A stretch of DNA of 64,000 nucleotides. Origin: Desulfurispora thermophila DSM 16022. Its GTDB lineage: Bacteria > Bacillota > Desulfotomaculia > Desulfotomaculales > Desulfurisporaceae. The stretch lies in the NCBI RefSeq assembly GCF_000376385.1, contig NZ_AQWN01000004.1, positions 62,001 to 126,000 of the forward strand, read 5' to 3'. The notes below the pieces were generated by a model. The model made no database searches. It worked only from the letters and a program-made list of their open reading frames with translations, and was not told where the DNA came from. The position numbers were made by a program, and so were the translations under genes. Every line of letters begins with the position of its first letter. Position 1 is the stretch's first letter. Shown here piece by piece: positions 37,789 to 46,785 of this stretch.

Positions 37789-38347
37789 TCAATTTCTCAA
37801 CCCCTTGAAAATGTCGGCCAGTCTTATTTCCAAACCCGGCAACAGATCCGTGGTTAAAACGTCCTCCTGGTCAAAAGTACCCATCCAGCGCCACTCCTTT
37901 TCCCCGGCCACGTACACGTCCACCAGCCGGTTATCCGGATCCACCAGCCAGTATTCTTTTACACCGTGGATGAGGTATAACCGGCTTTTTTTCTTTTTAT
38001 AATGTATAGCTGTAGCTGGAGATAAAATCTCAATACACCAGATCCGGCGCTCCCTGGATGTTCTGTTCTCCGATAATATCCAGGCGTTCCCGGGAGATAA
38101 AAAGCACGTCGGGAGCTACCACCTCATCTCCCAGGTGGACATCAACCTCCTGCACCGCTTCTCCCATAGGATTTTTTTCCAGGAAATTTTCCATTTTCAT
38201 AAAAAATCTGCCGGCGATTTTCTGATGTTTATACCTGGGCCGTGGTACCATAATCAGTTTTCCTCCGATTAACTCATACTGTTGATCATCCTGCAGTTGC
38301 AAATAATCTTCAACAGTGTAAACCCTGTCTGAAAGGATCACTGCCAT
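37789..38347 (-). pseudogene. Uma2-family (DUF820) endonuclease-like protein, frameshifted
   Basis: The first frame (38030-38347) encodes YTVEDYLQLQDDQQYELIGG, EVDVHLGDEVVAPDVLFIS and GAPDLV. After one extra T near 38035 the frame resumes as IEILSPATAIHYKKKKSRLY, KEYWLVDPDNRLVDVYV and LLPGLEIRLADIFKGLRN, stopping at 37789. The joined protein of about 186 residues has the normal Uma2 length and the nuclease-fold PDLV...EILSP motif. Function in bacteria is poorly known. Confidence 0.75.
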
Positions 38348-38399
38348 GTGAGCTCACTCCCATAATATCTTTGATTTTATATTATATTTCCTTTTTCCA

Positions 38400-38742
38400 C
38401 CTGGAGTCCAGCCAGCACTGGTGCACAGGGAGGACTGGTGCCAAAAAATTGTCAGAATAAGCAGGATAATTGTTGCGGGCGGCGAATAAGTAAAGCTCAA
38501 AGCGCAACGAATTGCGCCCCGGGGGATACCGGCGGCAGGGCGGTGGTTTTTTACACTCCCCGGGAATTAATTTGAGGATAAAGTTTCGTTTATCCGGTTC
38601 AGGAAGTAGCCGGGCCGGGTAAAATATGTCAGCACAGTAATAATGCGAGGAAACACAAGCCACGTAGGCTTTTTCCCGTCGCGCAGACGGGATGGCCGCG
38701 TGGCTTTTTGTTTAACCAAAATAATTTCAAGGAGGTACGGTG
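38400..38742 (+). other. Structured 5' leader of the nickel/peptide ABC operon
   Basis: The 340 nt between the divergent Uma2 gene and nikA hold no gene. They hold a perfect hairpin GGATAAA/TTTATCC (38576-38582 / 38589-38595), several GC-rich blocks, and an intrinsic terminator at 38657-38709 only 34 nt before the coding region. That layout suggests transcription attenuation by an RNA sensor. I could not match it to a riboswitch class and see no NikR palindrome. Confidence 0.5.
38657..38709 (+). terminator. Intrinsic terminator in the nikA leader (attenuator)
   Basis: AAGCCACG (38657-38664) pairs with CGTGGCTT (38699-38706) and runs into TTTTTGTTT. An inner CCCGTC/GACGGG hairpin lies in the loop. 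The only upstream gene points the other way, so it can act only on the leader of the ABC operon. Confidence 0.7.
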
Positions 38743-40422
38743 ATGAGTCCAAAGATCTGGCAAGGCAGGAGAGGGTTGGTTGCAGTTAGAGGTGGCCACC
38801 ACTGGAGGGCGGTCTGGCCGGTCCTGCTGGCGGCAGCGCTTGGTCTGGTGCTGCTGCTGGCGGGATGCGGCAGCTCCAGCCAGCCGGGTGAGAAAGGTGG
38901 TTCGGGAGAAGGCCAGGCGGCGGCCAAAGCCGGTGAACTGGTGCTGGCCATCGGTGGCGAACCCGATGCCGGTTTCGATCCCACCACGGGCTGGGGGCGT
39001 TATGGTTCGCCGCTCTTTCAGAGCACTTTGCTGGCCCGGGATAATGATTTGAACATTGTTAAAGACCTGGCCACCGACTACCAGGTGAGCCCGGACGGCC
39101 TGACCTGGACGGTGAAAATCCGTACTGATGCCAGGTTCTCCGACGGCAAGCCGCTAACCGCCGCCGATGTGGCCTATACCTATGAAACCGCGGCCAAAAG
39201 CGGTTCGGTGGTGGACTTAAGCGTGCTGGCCGGCGTGCAGGCGCTGGACGAGCACACAGTGCAGTTCAAACTCAAACAGCCCCGGTCCACCTTTGTCAAT
39301 CTGTTGATTACCTTGGGCATTGTGCCCAAGCATGCCCACGGCGGCGATTATGCCAAAAATCCCGTGGGTTCGGGGCCGTACAAGCTTGTGCAGTGGGACA
39401 AGGGCCAGCAGCTCATTGTGGAGCCCAATCCCTATTACTATGGATCCAGGCCCGCTTTTAAGAAAGTAACTTTCCTTTTCCTGAGTGAGGATGCCGCCTT
39501 TGCTGCCGCCAGGGCCGGCCAGGTGGATGTGGCGGCCGTGCCCCATATGTTTGCCAAACAGAGTGTGCCCGGCATGCGCCTGGTGGCGGTAAAAAGTGTG
39601 GACAACCGGGGCATTATGTTTCCCACCGTGCCGTCCGGACAAAAGACTAAAGACGGCCGGCCCGTGGGCAATGATGTGACGGCCGATCCGGCCGTCCGCC
39701 GGGCCATCAACCTGGCGGTGGATCGCCAGACCCTGGTGAATACTGTGCTGGAGGGGCAGGGCCGGCCCGCTTACACTGTGTGCGATAACCTGCCCTGGTG
39801 GAATCCCCAGACTGTGATCCAGGACGCCGATGTGGAGGGGGCGAAGAAAGTGCTGGCCGCGGCCGGCTGGCAGGACAAAGACGGGGACGGGGTGCTGGAA
39901 AAGGGCAGCCTCGAGGCGCGCTTTACTCTGGTATATCCGGCCGGTGACAGCACCCGCCAGTCCCTGGCCATGGCCGTGCGCGATATGGTCAAGCCTCTGG
40001 GTATTGACATCACTGTAGAGGGCAAGAGCTGGGATGACATCAAGCAGCTCATGCACGCCAATGCCGTGCTCTTTGGCTGGGGCAGCCATGACCCGCTGGA
40101 AATGTACAACCTTTTCCACAGCAAAAACCGGGGCGTGGAGTGGTTCAACCCGGGCTTTTACAACAACCCCGCGGTGGACAAGTACCTGGACCAGGCTCTG
40201 CAGGCCACCGACCCGGCCCAGGCCAACAAGTACTGGCAGCTGGCCCAGTGGGACGGCCGGACCGGCCTATCCGCCCTGGGTGATGCGCCCTGGGCCTGGC
40301 TGGTGAACATCAACCACTGCTACTTTGTGCGGGAGAATCTGGATACCGGTAAGAATCGCATTGAGCCCCACGGGCACGGCTGGCCCATCACGGCCAATAT
40401 TGTGGAGTGGCGGAGAAAATGA
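38743..40422 (+). CDS. Nickel/peptide-type ABC transporter substrate-binding lipoprotein
   Basis: About 559 residues, SBP family 5. The lipobox is LLLAGC (Cys about 45). Family motifs: DLATDYQVSPDGLTWTVKI, RFSDGKPLTAADVAYTYE, NPVGSGPYKLVQWDKGQQL and ATDPAQANKYWQLAQ. The C-terminal GWGSHDPLEMYNLFHS is typical of NikA-like proteins in Clostridia. AAGGAGGT precedes ATG 38743. It is the first gene of a five-gene operon; nickel is the favoured cargo but an oligopeptide or metallophore cannot be excluded. Confidence 0.8.
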   Translation: MSPKIWQGRRGLVAVRGGHHWRAVWPVLLAAALGLVLLLAGCGSSSQPGEKGGSGEGQAAAKAGELVLAIGGEPDAGFDPTTGWGRYGSPLFQSTLLARDNDLNIVKDLATDYQVSPDGLTWTVKIRTDARFSDGKPLTAADVAYTYETAAKSGSVVDLSVLAGVQALDEHTVQFKLKQPRSTFVNLLITLGIVPKHAHGGDYAKNPVGSGPYKLVQWDKGQQLIVEPNPYYYGSRPAFKKVTFLFLSEDAAFAAARAGQVDVAAVPHMFAKQSVPGMRLVAVKSVDNRGIMFPTVPSGQKTKDGRPVGNDVTADPAVRRAINLAVDRQTLVNTVLEGQGRPAYTVCDNLPWWNPQTVIQDADVEGAKKVLAAAGWQDKDGDGVLEKGSLEARFTLVYPAGDSTRQSLAMAVRDMVKPLGIDITVEGKSWDDIKQLMHANAVLFGWGSHDPLEMYNLFHSKNRGVEWFNPGFYNNPAVDKYLDQALQATDPAQANKYWQLAQWDGRTGLSALGDAPWAWLVNINHCYFVRENLDTGKNRIEPHGHGWPITANIVEWRRK

Positions 40423-41411
40423 ACCATTACGCTTTCTGGAGCAGGTTTATCGCCGGCAGGGCGGCCAGGTTGGTCGTCCTGCTGGCCGCCGTGAGCGTTT
40501 TTCTGTTCTGGCTGGTGTGCCATTCGCCCATCGACCCCGTGCAGGCCTATGTTGGGGCGGATATGCTGCGGGTCAGCCCCGAGCAGCGGCAGCAGATCGC
40601 CGCCCGCTGGGGGTTATATGACCCGCCCCCGGTGCGCTTTGCCCGCTGGGCCGGCGCTCTGCTGCAGGGTGATCTGGGGACTTCGCTGATCTTTCGCCGC
40701 CCGGTGGCCGAAGTGATCAAGGAGCGCTTCCTGGCCTCCCTGGCCCTGATGGGGACGGCCTGGCTAATTTCCGGCCTGCTGGGCTTTGGTCTGGGGGTGT
40801 GGGCGGGGTACCGGCGGGGTTCGGCCGTGGACCGGGCCGTTAAATGGTACTGCCTGACCCTGGCCGCCACCCCCGCCTTCTGGCTGGGCCTTTTGCTGAT
40901 GATGGTGTTTTCGGTCTGGCTGCAGCTCACCCCCATCGGTCTGGCCGCGCCGCCCGGCCAGCTGGCCGCCCAGGTTACTTTCGGCCAGCGTCTGCACCAT
41001 CTGCTGCTGCCCGCCCTCACCCTGAGCATTGTGGGGGTGGCCAACATCGCTCTGCACACCCGGCAGAAACTGCTGGAAGTGATGGAGAGCGACTACTGGC
41101 TCTTTGCCCTGGCCCGGGGCGAGCGGGGCTTTGCTCTTTTGCGCCGGCACGGCCTGCGCAACATCGCCCTGCCCGCCATCAGCCTGCAGTTTGCCCAGTT
41201 CAGCGAGCTGTTCGGCGGTTCCATCCTGGCCGAGCAGATCTTTTCCTACCCGGGCCTGGGACAGGCCACGGTGCAGGCCGGCCTGCGCGGCGATGTGCCC
41301 CTTTTGCTGGGCATTGCCCTTTTTAGCGCCTTATTTGTCTATGCCGGCAATCTGGCGGCCGATATCATCTACGCGCTGGTAGACCCGCGCCTGAAGGCGG
41401 TGAGAGCATGA
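40419..41411 (+). CDS. Nickel/peptide ABC transporter permease (NikB-type)
   Basis: 330 residues. N-terminal TM (RLVVLLAAVSVFLFWLVC), then the DppB/NikB-family segment HSPIDPVQAYVGADM, five further TMs and the EAA loop (LLRRHGLRNIALPAISLQFA). The ATG overlaps the stop of the binding protein (ATGA). It forms the membrane channel with the next gene product. Confidence 0.85.
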   Translation: MNHYAFWSRFIAGRAARLVVLLAAVSVFLFWLVCHSPIDPVQAYVGADMLRVSPEQRQQIAARWGLYDPPPVRFARWAGALLQGDLGTSLIFRRPVAEVIKERFLASLALMGTAWLISGLLGFGLGVWAGYRRGSAVDRAVKWYCLTLAATPAFWLGLLLMMVFSVWLQLTPIGLAAPPGQLAAQVTFGQRLHHLLLPALTLSIVGVANIALHTRQKLLEVMESDYWLFALARGERGFALLRRHGLRNIALPAISLQFAQFSELFGGSILAEQIFSYPGLGQATVQAGLRGDVPLLLGIALFSALFVYAGNLAADIIYALVDPRLKAVRA

Positions 41412-42262
41412 ACGGTGCAGCTCTGGAAAGTGCGGCGGCCCGGCGGTTGTCCTTGCGCGGGCAGCTGGTGCTGGTGCTGGGCGGCATTGTGCTGCTGGTC
41501 CTGACCGTGCTGGTAGCCGGCCATCTGCTGGGTGAAGCGGGCACCGTGACCCAGCTGGCGGTCCGCAACCGGCCGCCCTCACTGCAGTATCCTTTTGGCA
41601 CCGACTGGCTGGGCCGGGACATGCTGGCCCGCACTCTGCAGGGTCTGACTCTCAGCCTGAAAGTGGGTCTTCTGGCTGCAACGGTCAGTTCGCTCCTGGC
41701 CCTGGGGCTGGGTCTGGCGGCGGCCACCCTGGGCCGGGTGGTGGATAGCGCCATCAGCTGGCTGGTGGACCTGTTTTTAAGCCTGCCCCACCTGTTGCTA
41801 ATCATCATGATTGCCTTCACCCTGGGGGGTGGCACCAGAGGGGTTATTGTTGCCATTGCCCTTACCCACTGGCCGGCCCTGACCCGGGTGATCCGGGCCG
41901 AGGCCCTGCAGGTGTGTTCGACCGAATATGTGCAGCTGGCCTACCGCCTGGGCCGGTCCCGCTACCGGGTGGCCCTGGAGCATATTCTGCCCCATGTGTT
42001 GCCCCAGTTGCTGGTGGGGCTGGTGCTGCTTTTCCCCCATGCCATCCTGCACGAGGCTTCGATTACTTTTTTGGGTTTTGGCCTGTCGCCCCACCGCCCG
42101 GCCATTGGCGTCATATTGTCGGAATCCATGCGTTTTCTGGCCAGCGGCCAGTGGTGGCTGGCCTTTTTCCCGGGTTTGGCCCTGCTGGTTATGCTGCGCG
42201 CCTTTGACATGCTGGGCGAGGCCCTGCGCGCCCTGCTCAGTCCCCGCACGGCGCAGATGTGA
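41408..42262 (+). CDS. Nickel/peptide ABC transporter permease (NikC-type)
   Basis: 284 residues of the DppC/NikC family: PFGTDWLGRDMLARTLQGLT after the first TM, the EAA loop QLAYRLGRSRYRVALEHILP, and ILHEASITFLGFGLSPHRPA near the end. It overlaps the upstream permease gene by 4 nt (ATGA). It pairs with the NikB-type protein. Confidence 0.87.
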   Translation: MNGAALESAAARRLSLRGQLVLVLGGIVLLVLTVLVAGHLLGEAGTVTQLAVRNRPPSLQYPFGTDWLGRDMLARTLQGLTLSLKVGLLAATVSSLLALGLGLAAATLGRVVDSAISWLVDLFLSLPHLLLIIMIAFTLGGGTRGVIVAIALTHWPALTRVIRAEALQVCSTEYVQLAYRLGRSRYRVALEHILPHVLPQLLVGLVLLFPHAILHEASITFLGFGLSPHRPAIGVILSESMRFLASGQWWLAFFPGLALLVMLRAFDMLGEALRALLSPRTAQM

Positions 42263-42277
42263 AGGGAGGAAGAAGTT

Positions 42278-43291
42278 TTGGCATACAGCACAGCGGTTGC
42301 TGCGGACCGGGTTCAGGTGCCGGGCTGGCCGGATGAAAAACGGCAGGCACCGCTTTTAACCGTGGAAGGCCTGCAGGTGGCCTTTGATCAATACACCGGC
42401 GGGCTGCAAAAAAGCAAGATCACAGCCATTCAGGATATGGACCTGGAAGTGTATCCCGGTGAGGTGCTGGCGGTGGTGGGGGCCAGCGGTTCGGGCAAAA
42501 GCCTGCTGGCCCACGCCATTTTGGGCATTCTGCCCCCCAATGCCGTGACCGGGGGGGCGATCTATTACGCGGGGCGGCCCCTGGACGCCCGGCAGCAGGC
42601 CCGGCTGCGCGGGCGGGAGATTGCCCTCATCCCCCAGTCGGTCAACTTTTTAAATCCGCTGCTGCGGGTGGGCGACCAGCTCCTGCCGCCCGGCCGCCCT
42701 CCGGCGGCTGAGCAAAGGGAACGGGCGGCCGCCGCGCTGCGGGAAGTGCTGCAGCGCTACCAGCTGCCGCCGGATATCGGGCGCTATTACCCCTTTCAGC
42801 TTTCCGGCGGCCTGGCCCGCCGCGTGCTGGTGGGCACAGCCGTGCTGAGTGAGGCCCGGCTGATTGTGGCCGACGAACCCACACCCGGCCTGCACAGCAG
42901 TGTGGTGCAGGAAACCCTGCGCCACCTGCGCCAGCTGGCCGATGCCGGGCGGGCGGTGCTTTTGATCACCCACGACATTGAAGCGGCTCTGGCCGTGGCC
43001 GACCGCCTGGCGGTGTTTTATGCCGGCACCGTGCTGGAAATAGCGCCGGTGGATGATTTTGACGGCAGCGGGGAGGCGCTGCGCCACCCGTACAGCAAAG
43101 CCCTCTGGCGGGCTTTGCCCCAGAACGATTTTGCCGCCCCCTGGGAAGGCGGGGCGGCGCTGCTGCCGGAAGAGGCGGCGGGTTGCTGGCTGGAAAAACG
43201 CTGCCCCATCTCCAGTCCCCGCTGTGTGGCACAAAAACCGGTCATGCGCCCGCTGCGCGGCGGCAAAGTGAGGTGCCACCATGCCACTTGA
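42278..43291 (+). CDS. Nickel/peptide ABC transporter ATPase (NikD-type)
   Basis: 337 residues from TTG 42278 behind GGAGGAAG. Walker A GASGSGKS, signature QLSGGLARRVLVG, Walker B LIVADEPTPGLHS, and the C-terminal Cys-containing oligopeptide-type tail (ALWRALPQN, then CPISSPRC). The signature has SGGLA rather than SGGM, a small departure. It overlaps the next ATPase gene. Confidence 0.87.
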   Translation: MAYSTAVAADRVQVPGWPDEKRQAPLLTVEGLQVAFDQYTGGLQKSKITAIQDMDLEVYPGEVLAVVGASGSGKSLLAHAILGILPPNAVTGGAIYYAGRPLDARQQARLRGREIALIPQSVNFLNPLLRVGDQLLPPGRPPAAEQRERAAAALREVLQRYQLPPDIGRYYPFQLSGGLARRVLVGTAVLSEARLIVADEPTPGLHSSVVQETLRHLRQLADAGRAVLLITHDIEAALAVADRLAVFYAGTVLEIAPVDDFDGSGEALRHPYSKALWRALPQNDFAAPWEGGAALLPEEAAGCWLEKRCPISSPRCVAQKPVMRPLRGGKVRCHHAT

Positions 43292-43889
43292 AGCCCGGGA
43301 AGTCAGTTTTTGCTATCCGGGTGGGCCCTGGCTGCTGCAGCGCTGCAGCCTGCATGTAGAGGCGGGAGAGATCGTCGGCCTGGCCGGCCCCAGTGGTTGC
43401 GGCAAAACCACCCTGGCCCGCCTGCTGGCCGGTTACGAGCAGCCCCGGGCGGGCAGCGTGGCGCTGGACGGAGTGCCCCTGCCCCGGAGGGGCTACTGCC
43501 CGGTGCAGCTGGTCTTCCAGCACCCGGAAAAAGCGGTCAACCCCCGCTGGCGCATGCGCCGGGTGCTGGCCGAAGCCGGGCAGCTGGATCCCTCCCTGCT
43601 GGAACGCTTTGGCATTCACCCGGCCTGGCTGGAGCGCTACCCGGCCGAACTGTCGGGCGGCGAACTGCAGCGCTTCTGCATTGTGCGGGCTCTGGCCCCG
43701 GCCACCCGCTACCTGATTGCCGATGAAATGACGGCCATGCTGGACGCCATCACCCAGGCCCAGATTTGGCAGGCCGTGCTGGCCACCGCCCGCGAACGCA
43801 ATCTGGGCCTGCTGGTGATCAGCCACCAGACCGCCCTGCTGCGCCGCCTGTGCAGCCGGGTGGTGGAGTTCGGCAGTATGGTGGATTAA
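43281..43889 (+). CDS. Nickel/peptide ABC transporter ATPase (NikE-type, short)
   Basis: 202 residues: Walker A GPSGCGKT, Q-loop VQLVFQHPEKAVNPRWRM, signature ELSGGELQRFCIVRAL, Walker B YLIADEMTAMLD, and switch His in VISHQTALL. Shorter than usual NikE (about 260), ending soon after the core. It completes the transporter of two ATPases, two permeases and one binding protein. Confidence 0.87.
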   Translation: MPLEAREVSFCYPGGPWLLQRCSLHVEAGEIVGLAGPSGCGKTTLARLLAGYEQPRAGSVALDGVPLPRRGYCPVQLVFQHPEKAVNPRWRMRRVLAEAGQLDPSLLERFGIHPAWLERYPAELSGGELQRFCIVRALAPATRYLIADEMTAMLDAITQAQIWQAVLATARERNLGLLVISHQTALLRRLCSRVVEFGSMVD

Positions 43890-43988
43890 GCAATTGCTGT
43901 TTCACAATTTACCATACTGTTTTCATATTTGTTCCAAACTCCTGGTGCATACTAACCGGCAGAAAAAATTGCCGGGGAGGGTGAACAT

Positions 43989-44384
43989 TTGAAAAGCTTG
44001 CGCCGTTTGCATTTGTGGATTGGTCTTTTTTGCTCGGTGGTAATCCTGCTGGAAGCTGTTACGGGACTCTTGTTGCTCAACCCCGGGCTGCTGGGTGTGA
44101 GTAAAGCGGCGGACAGACCGCCGGCCGAGCAGTGGGTGGCGCAGGAAGGCGGACAGAATGCAAGTGGGGAAAATGGGGCCGTGAGCAGGCCAGGGCGGGA
44201 GTTTCCCCCCGCCGGCCAGGGTTTTAGCGTGCTGCGCGTGATCAAGCAATTGCACACGGGCCGCATCGGAGGGGCCGATTTGTCCTGGCTGCTCAGTGCA
44301 GGAGCCGTGGCGGTAATGGTTTTAACCATTACTGGCATTGTGCTCACCATCAAGGTGCTGAAGGTGGCTCCCCGGCGGGAGTGA
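43989..44384 (+). CDS. PepSY-associated TM-helix type membrane protein
   Basis: 131 residues. LRRLHLWIGLFCSVVILLEA and TGLLLLNPG at the N-terminus match the PepSY-associated TM family. A second helix (LLSAGAVAVMVLTITGIVLT) closes the protein, with HTG in the loop (IKQLHTGRIGGADLSWLL). It lies about 100 nt after the Nik operon; such proteins often accompany metal or flavin-linked redox systems. TTG start behind GGGGAGGGTG. Confidence 0.7.
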   Translation: MKSLRRLHLWIGLFCSVVILLEAVTGLLLLNPGLLGVSKAADRPPAEQWVAQEGGQNASGENGAVSRPGREFPPAGQGFSVLRVIKQLHTGRIGGADLSWLLSAGAVAVMVLTITGIVLTIKVLKVAPRRE

Positions 44385-44460
44385 ATGATGGGACGATGAT
44401 GATGGGTAGGCCAAGTTGACCATTATTTTATTTGGCTATGATGTTTTCTGTAAAGCCTGT

Positions 44461-44494
44461 AAAAGCCGGCCGTTAAAAAGATGGCCGGCCTTTG
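44461..44494 (+). terminator. Probable terminator after the PepSY-type gene
   Basis: GCCGGCC (44465-44471) pairs with GGCCGGC (44483-44489), followed by CTTTG. Short stem and weak T-run. Confidence 0.5.
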
Positions 44495-44559
44495 TATTAC
44501 GCTTATATTTGTATGCAAAAATTTTTATACTCTCAGCGGTCACAGATGAATGCACATGA

Positions 44560-44915
44560 TTATTGCAGTAGGATTTTTTCTTGTCTACCGTTCTCAGACC
44601 ATGTTATATCAATTATCACTTTAATGTCTTGAATATCATCCGGGGAAAGATTAATGCTTCTCTGAAGTTTTATGGGAAAATTAAGGCTTTTTTCCTTGAT
44701 TTCCAATGTAACTGAGCCGCTGACCTTCTCTATCGTCATAGTCAATGATATTGGGCCAGATGGGGAACCTTCGCGGGGCTGGATCGTACCAAAAGCAATC
44801 TGTTCTTTCCCATAGTTTACAAACGTTATTTCGGCTATCCATGACGCCGAATCACCCTTTAAAACCTTGATGGTTTGAGGGTTTTTCCCACAACCATAGA
44901 CTGCCGGGGGGAGTG
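44560..44915 (-). pseudogene. 5'-truncated small lipoprotein-like gene
   Basis: The open frame reads ISLPPAVYGCGKNPQTIKVL, then WIAEITFVNYGKEQIAFGTI and EKVSGSVTLEIKEKSLNFPI, ending at 44560. The beginning looks like the tail of a lipoprotein signal (Cys in YGC) but no start codon or full signal precedes it, as the frame is cut by the hairpin at 44906-44933. Beta-rich, unknown family. Confidence 0.45.
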
Positions 44916-44933
44916 AAATGTTTCACTCCCCCC
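44906..44933. other. Perfect 13-bp hairpin
   Basis: GGGGGGAGTGAAA (44906-44918) and TTTCACTCCCCCC (44921-44933) with a 2-nt loop. No T-run. It lies at the junction of two decayed genes and includes the stop of the TetR remnant. Confidence 0.55.
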
Positions 44934-45178
44934 GTTGCAATATACCATACAGGAAAATGTCAAAAAACTCGGCAAAGGCCTGTTCCATGGTCAGGTTGTT
45001 TTTGAGCACAAATTCTGGATTGAGCACCGCCCGTACGGTGGCCAGCAGGGCGGTGGTGAAAATCAGCGGGTTGACCGGGCGGAAAGCGCCTGCTTTGCTT
45101 CCGGCCGGCAAAGCCCTTGCTGCGGGCCAGTTCGCTGAAAGTGTGGATGATTCTGTCGCGAGTGTTCAAGGTTATCAC
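44923..45178 (-). pseudogene. Remnant of a TetR-family regulator
   Basis: The start MITLNTRDRIIHTFSELARS resembles a TetR N-terminus, but the recognition helices and core are missing. After a frame change the C-terminus NPLIFTTALLATVRAVLNPE then EQAFAEFFDIFLYGILQRG follows. About 120 codons appear deleted. Confidence 0.5.
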
Positions 45179-45181
45179 CGC

Positions 45182-45490
45182 TCATGCTATTTTCTTCTTG
45201 AATTTAGCAATGCTCAGTGCCAGCAGAAGCAAGGTAAAAACCAGCAGTGCGGCCACCTGGGGTACCAGATAGGCAAAGCCGATGCCCTTTAAGACAAATG
45301 CCCCGGATGATCAGCAGGTAATAGGTGAGCGGGATCAGGTTGCCGATGTACTGGATGAGCACGGGCATGGCGGCGCGGGGAAACATGAAGCCGGAAAGCA
45401 GGATGCTGGGCAGCAGGATGAAAAAGGACATCTGCATGGCCTGCATCTGGGTGCGGGCGATGTTGGATAGGCAGGCAAAAAATAGCCGTT
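45182..45490 (-). pseudogene. C-terminal remnant of an ABC-2 permease
   Basis: The segment reads SNIARTQMQAMQMSFFILLP, SILLSGFMFPRAAMPVLIQY, GNLIPLTYYLLIIRGICLKG and, after a frame change near 45290, GFAYLVPQVAALLVFTLLLL and LSIAKFKKKIA before its stop. This is the end of a YhaP/DrrB-like ABC-2 membrane protein; the N-terminal half is gone. With the TetR remnant it marks a lost drug-efflux operon. Confidence 0.6.
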
Positions 45491-45567
45491 CAGTGCTGGT
45501 AAAAAACGCAGCCGGCTGGTTTTTGCGGTGGGTTCCGGTACTGCCGGTCAGGAAAATAAGCAGAATG

Positions 45568-46329
45568 TCAAAAAGGTATTTTGCGGTACTCGCTTTCAAT
45601 TATTTCCCGCAGCATTTCCGCTACCTGTGGTACGCTTTTAAGGTCCCGGTTGAACAGGGTGAAGCCCACGTGGCGTTCGTCCAGATCCAGGTCGTCCACC
45701 AGTTTGCTAAAGGCGCCGCGGGTTTTTTTGTCAATCTGCATCACCATATGCAGGCGGTCGGGGGCGCTGGTAATATAAACTTCCAGCTCGTCCAGTTTGC
45801 CGGCCATGAAAGTGGTGGGCCGGTACTCAAAGAGCTGGTAGCGGCCGTTATAGGAACCGGAGGCCGGCTTGTCCCACATGCCCAGGTGGTGCAGCGCCTC
45901 CAGCACCAGGCGCAGGGGCGGGTGGGGCAGAATGGTGACCGGGTCCAAATCTTTGGGGTCGACCGCCCTTTTGATATCCAGGCCGGTCTGCAGGTAGTAG
46001 GCGGTTCTGCCGTAGCTGATGGGAATGTTGAAGGGCAGTCTGAGCTCCAGGGGCAGGGATATTTCCGGCGCTCCGGCTTTTACTGTCAGGCCCTGTGCTG
46101 CCTGCAAGGTGCCCACGGTATGCTCCAGGCAGTGTTCTCCGTCTTCGGTGATGTAGGCCGAACGGAGCAGCAGGTTGATGTAGATCTGCTCAATATGCTG
46201 GTCCACATTGCCGCTGCTAATTTTGATGGTGCCGGTGAGTGTGCCGCCCAGCTCCACCCGGGGCTGATCCAGCACCAGATTGACCCGGGCGCCGCCTACA
46301 CCCAGGCCGGCCAGGATGCGGTTGAGCAT
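45568..46329 (-). CDS. spo0M: Spo0M-family sporulation-control protein
   Basis: 253 residues with the arrestin-like beta-sandwich of the Spo0M family: ARVNLVLDQPRVELGGTLTG, then GNVDQHIEQIYINLLL and LPFNIPISYGRTAYYLQTGL, and a C-terminal part with QIDKKTRGAFSKLVDDLDLD. In Bacillus, Spo0M influences entry to sporulation and cell-shape processes. ATG 46329 is chosen because GAGGTGA lies 5-6 nt upstream; a GTG 9 nt earlier overlaps that site. Confidence 0.85.
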   Translation of the reverse strand: MLNRILAGLGVGGARVNLVLDQPRVELGGTLTGTIKISSGNVDQHIEQIYINLLLRSAYITEDGEHCLEHTVGTLQAAQGLTVKAGAPEISLPLELRLPFNIPISYGRTAYYLQTGLDIKRAVDPKDLDPVTILPHPPLRLVLEALHHLGMWDKPASGSYNGRYQLFEYRPTTFMAGKLDELEVYITSAPDRLHMVMQIDKKTRGAFSKLVDDLDLDERHVGFTLFNRDLKSVPQVAEMLREIIESEYRKIPF

Positions 46330-46371
46330 TGTTGTCACCTCGCTTAATAATTTGGGGAACCGAATTTGCTC

Positions 46372-46785
46372 TTACAACCAGTTGAGTACATGTTCGGCAA
46401 ACCTTTGAAAATCTTCCAGCCTTTGCAGGCAGGTGTAGACTATTTTGGGGTCAACATCCAGATAATCGTGGACGAGAATATTGCGAAAGCCGGCAATTTT
46501 TTTCATGGTGCCGGCCAGGTCTTCCGGTATTAAACCTTCTTCATGTAAAACCGTAAAAATGTCCGCATAGCTGTATGGGGGGCGGTAGCCACGTTCGGCA
46601 ATAATATGGCTGCCTATGTCAATGCAGGTTTGAGCGGCGATGTGTAAATTTCTTTCCGCGCTGTCCTGCAGAATTTCATTTTGTGTATACTCTTCCCAGC
46701 TTGTTCGGGCCAGTTTTTGCAACTTGCGCAGAGTTTGTTCCAGTTTGAGGAGGCGCTTTTGCACCACTTCCCTATCTACCACCAT
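46372..46785 (-). CDS. HepT-like toxin (DUF86)
   Basis: 137 residues, all-helical. The conserved HEPN nuclease motif R-X4-H-x-Y is visible as RNILVHDY, with KLEQTLRKLQKLARTSWEEY earlier. HepT toxins are RNases neutralised by AMPylation from the MntA nucleotidyltransferase, whose gene overlaps it upstream by 14 nt. Confidence 0.88.
   Translation of the reverse strand: MVVDREVVQKRLLKLEQTLRKLQKLARTSWEEYTQNEILQDSAERNLHIAAQTCIDIGSHIIAERGYRPPYSYADIFTVLHEEGLIPEDLAGTMKKIAGFRNILVHDYLDVDPKIVYTCLQRLEDFQRFAEHVLNWL

Noticed and set aside
38382-38663. 93-codon minus-strand frame in the nikA leader
   Set aside because: Low-complexity, no ribosome-binding site, overlaps hairpins of the leader; the region reads better as non-coding.
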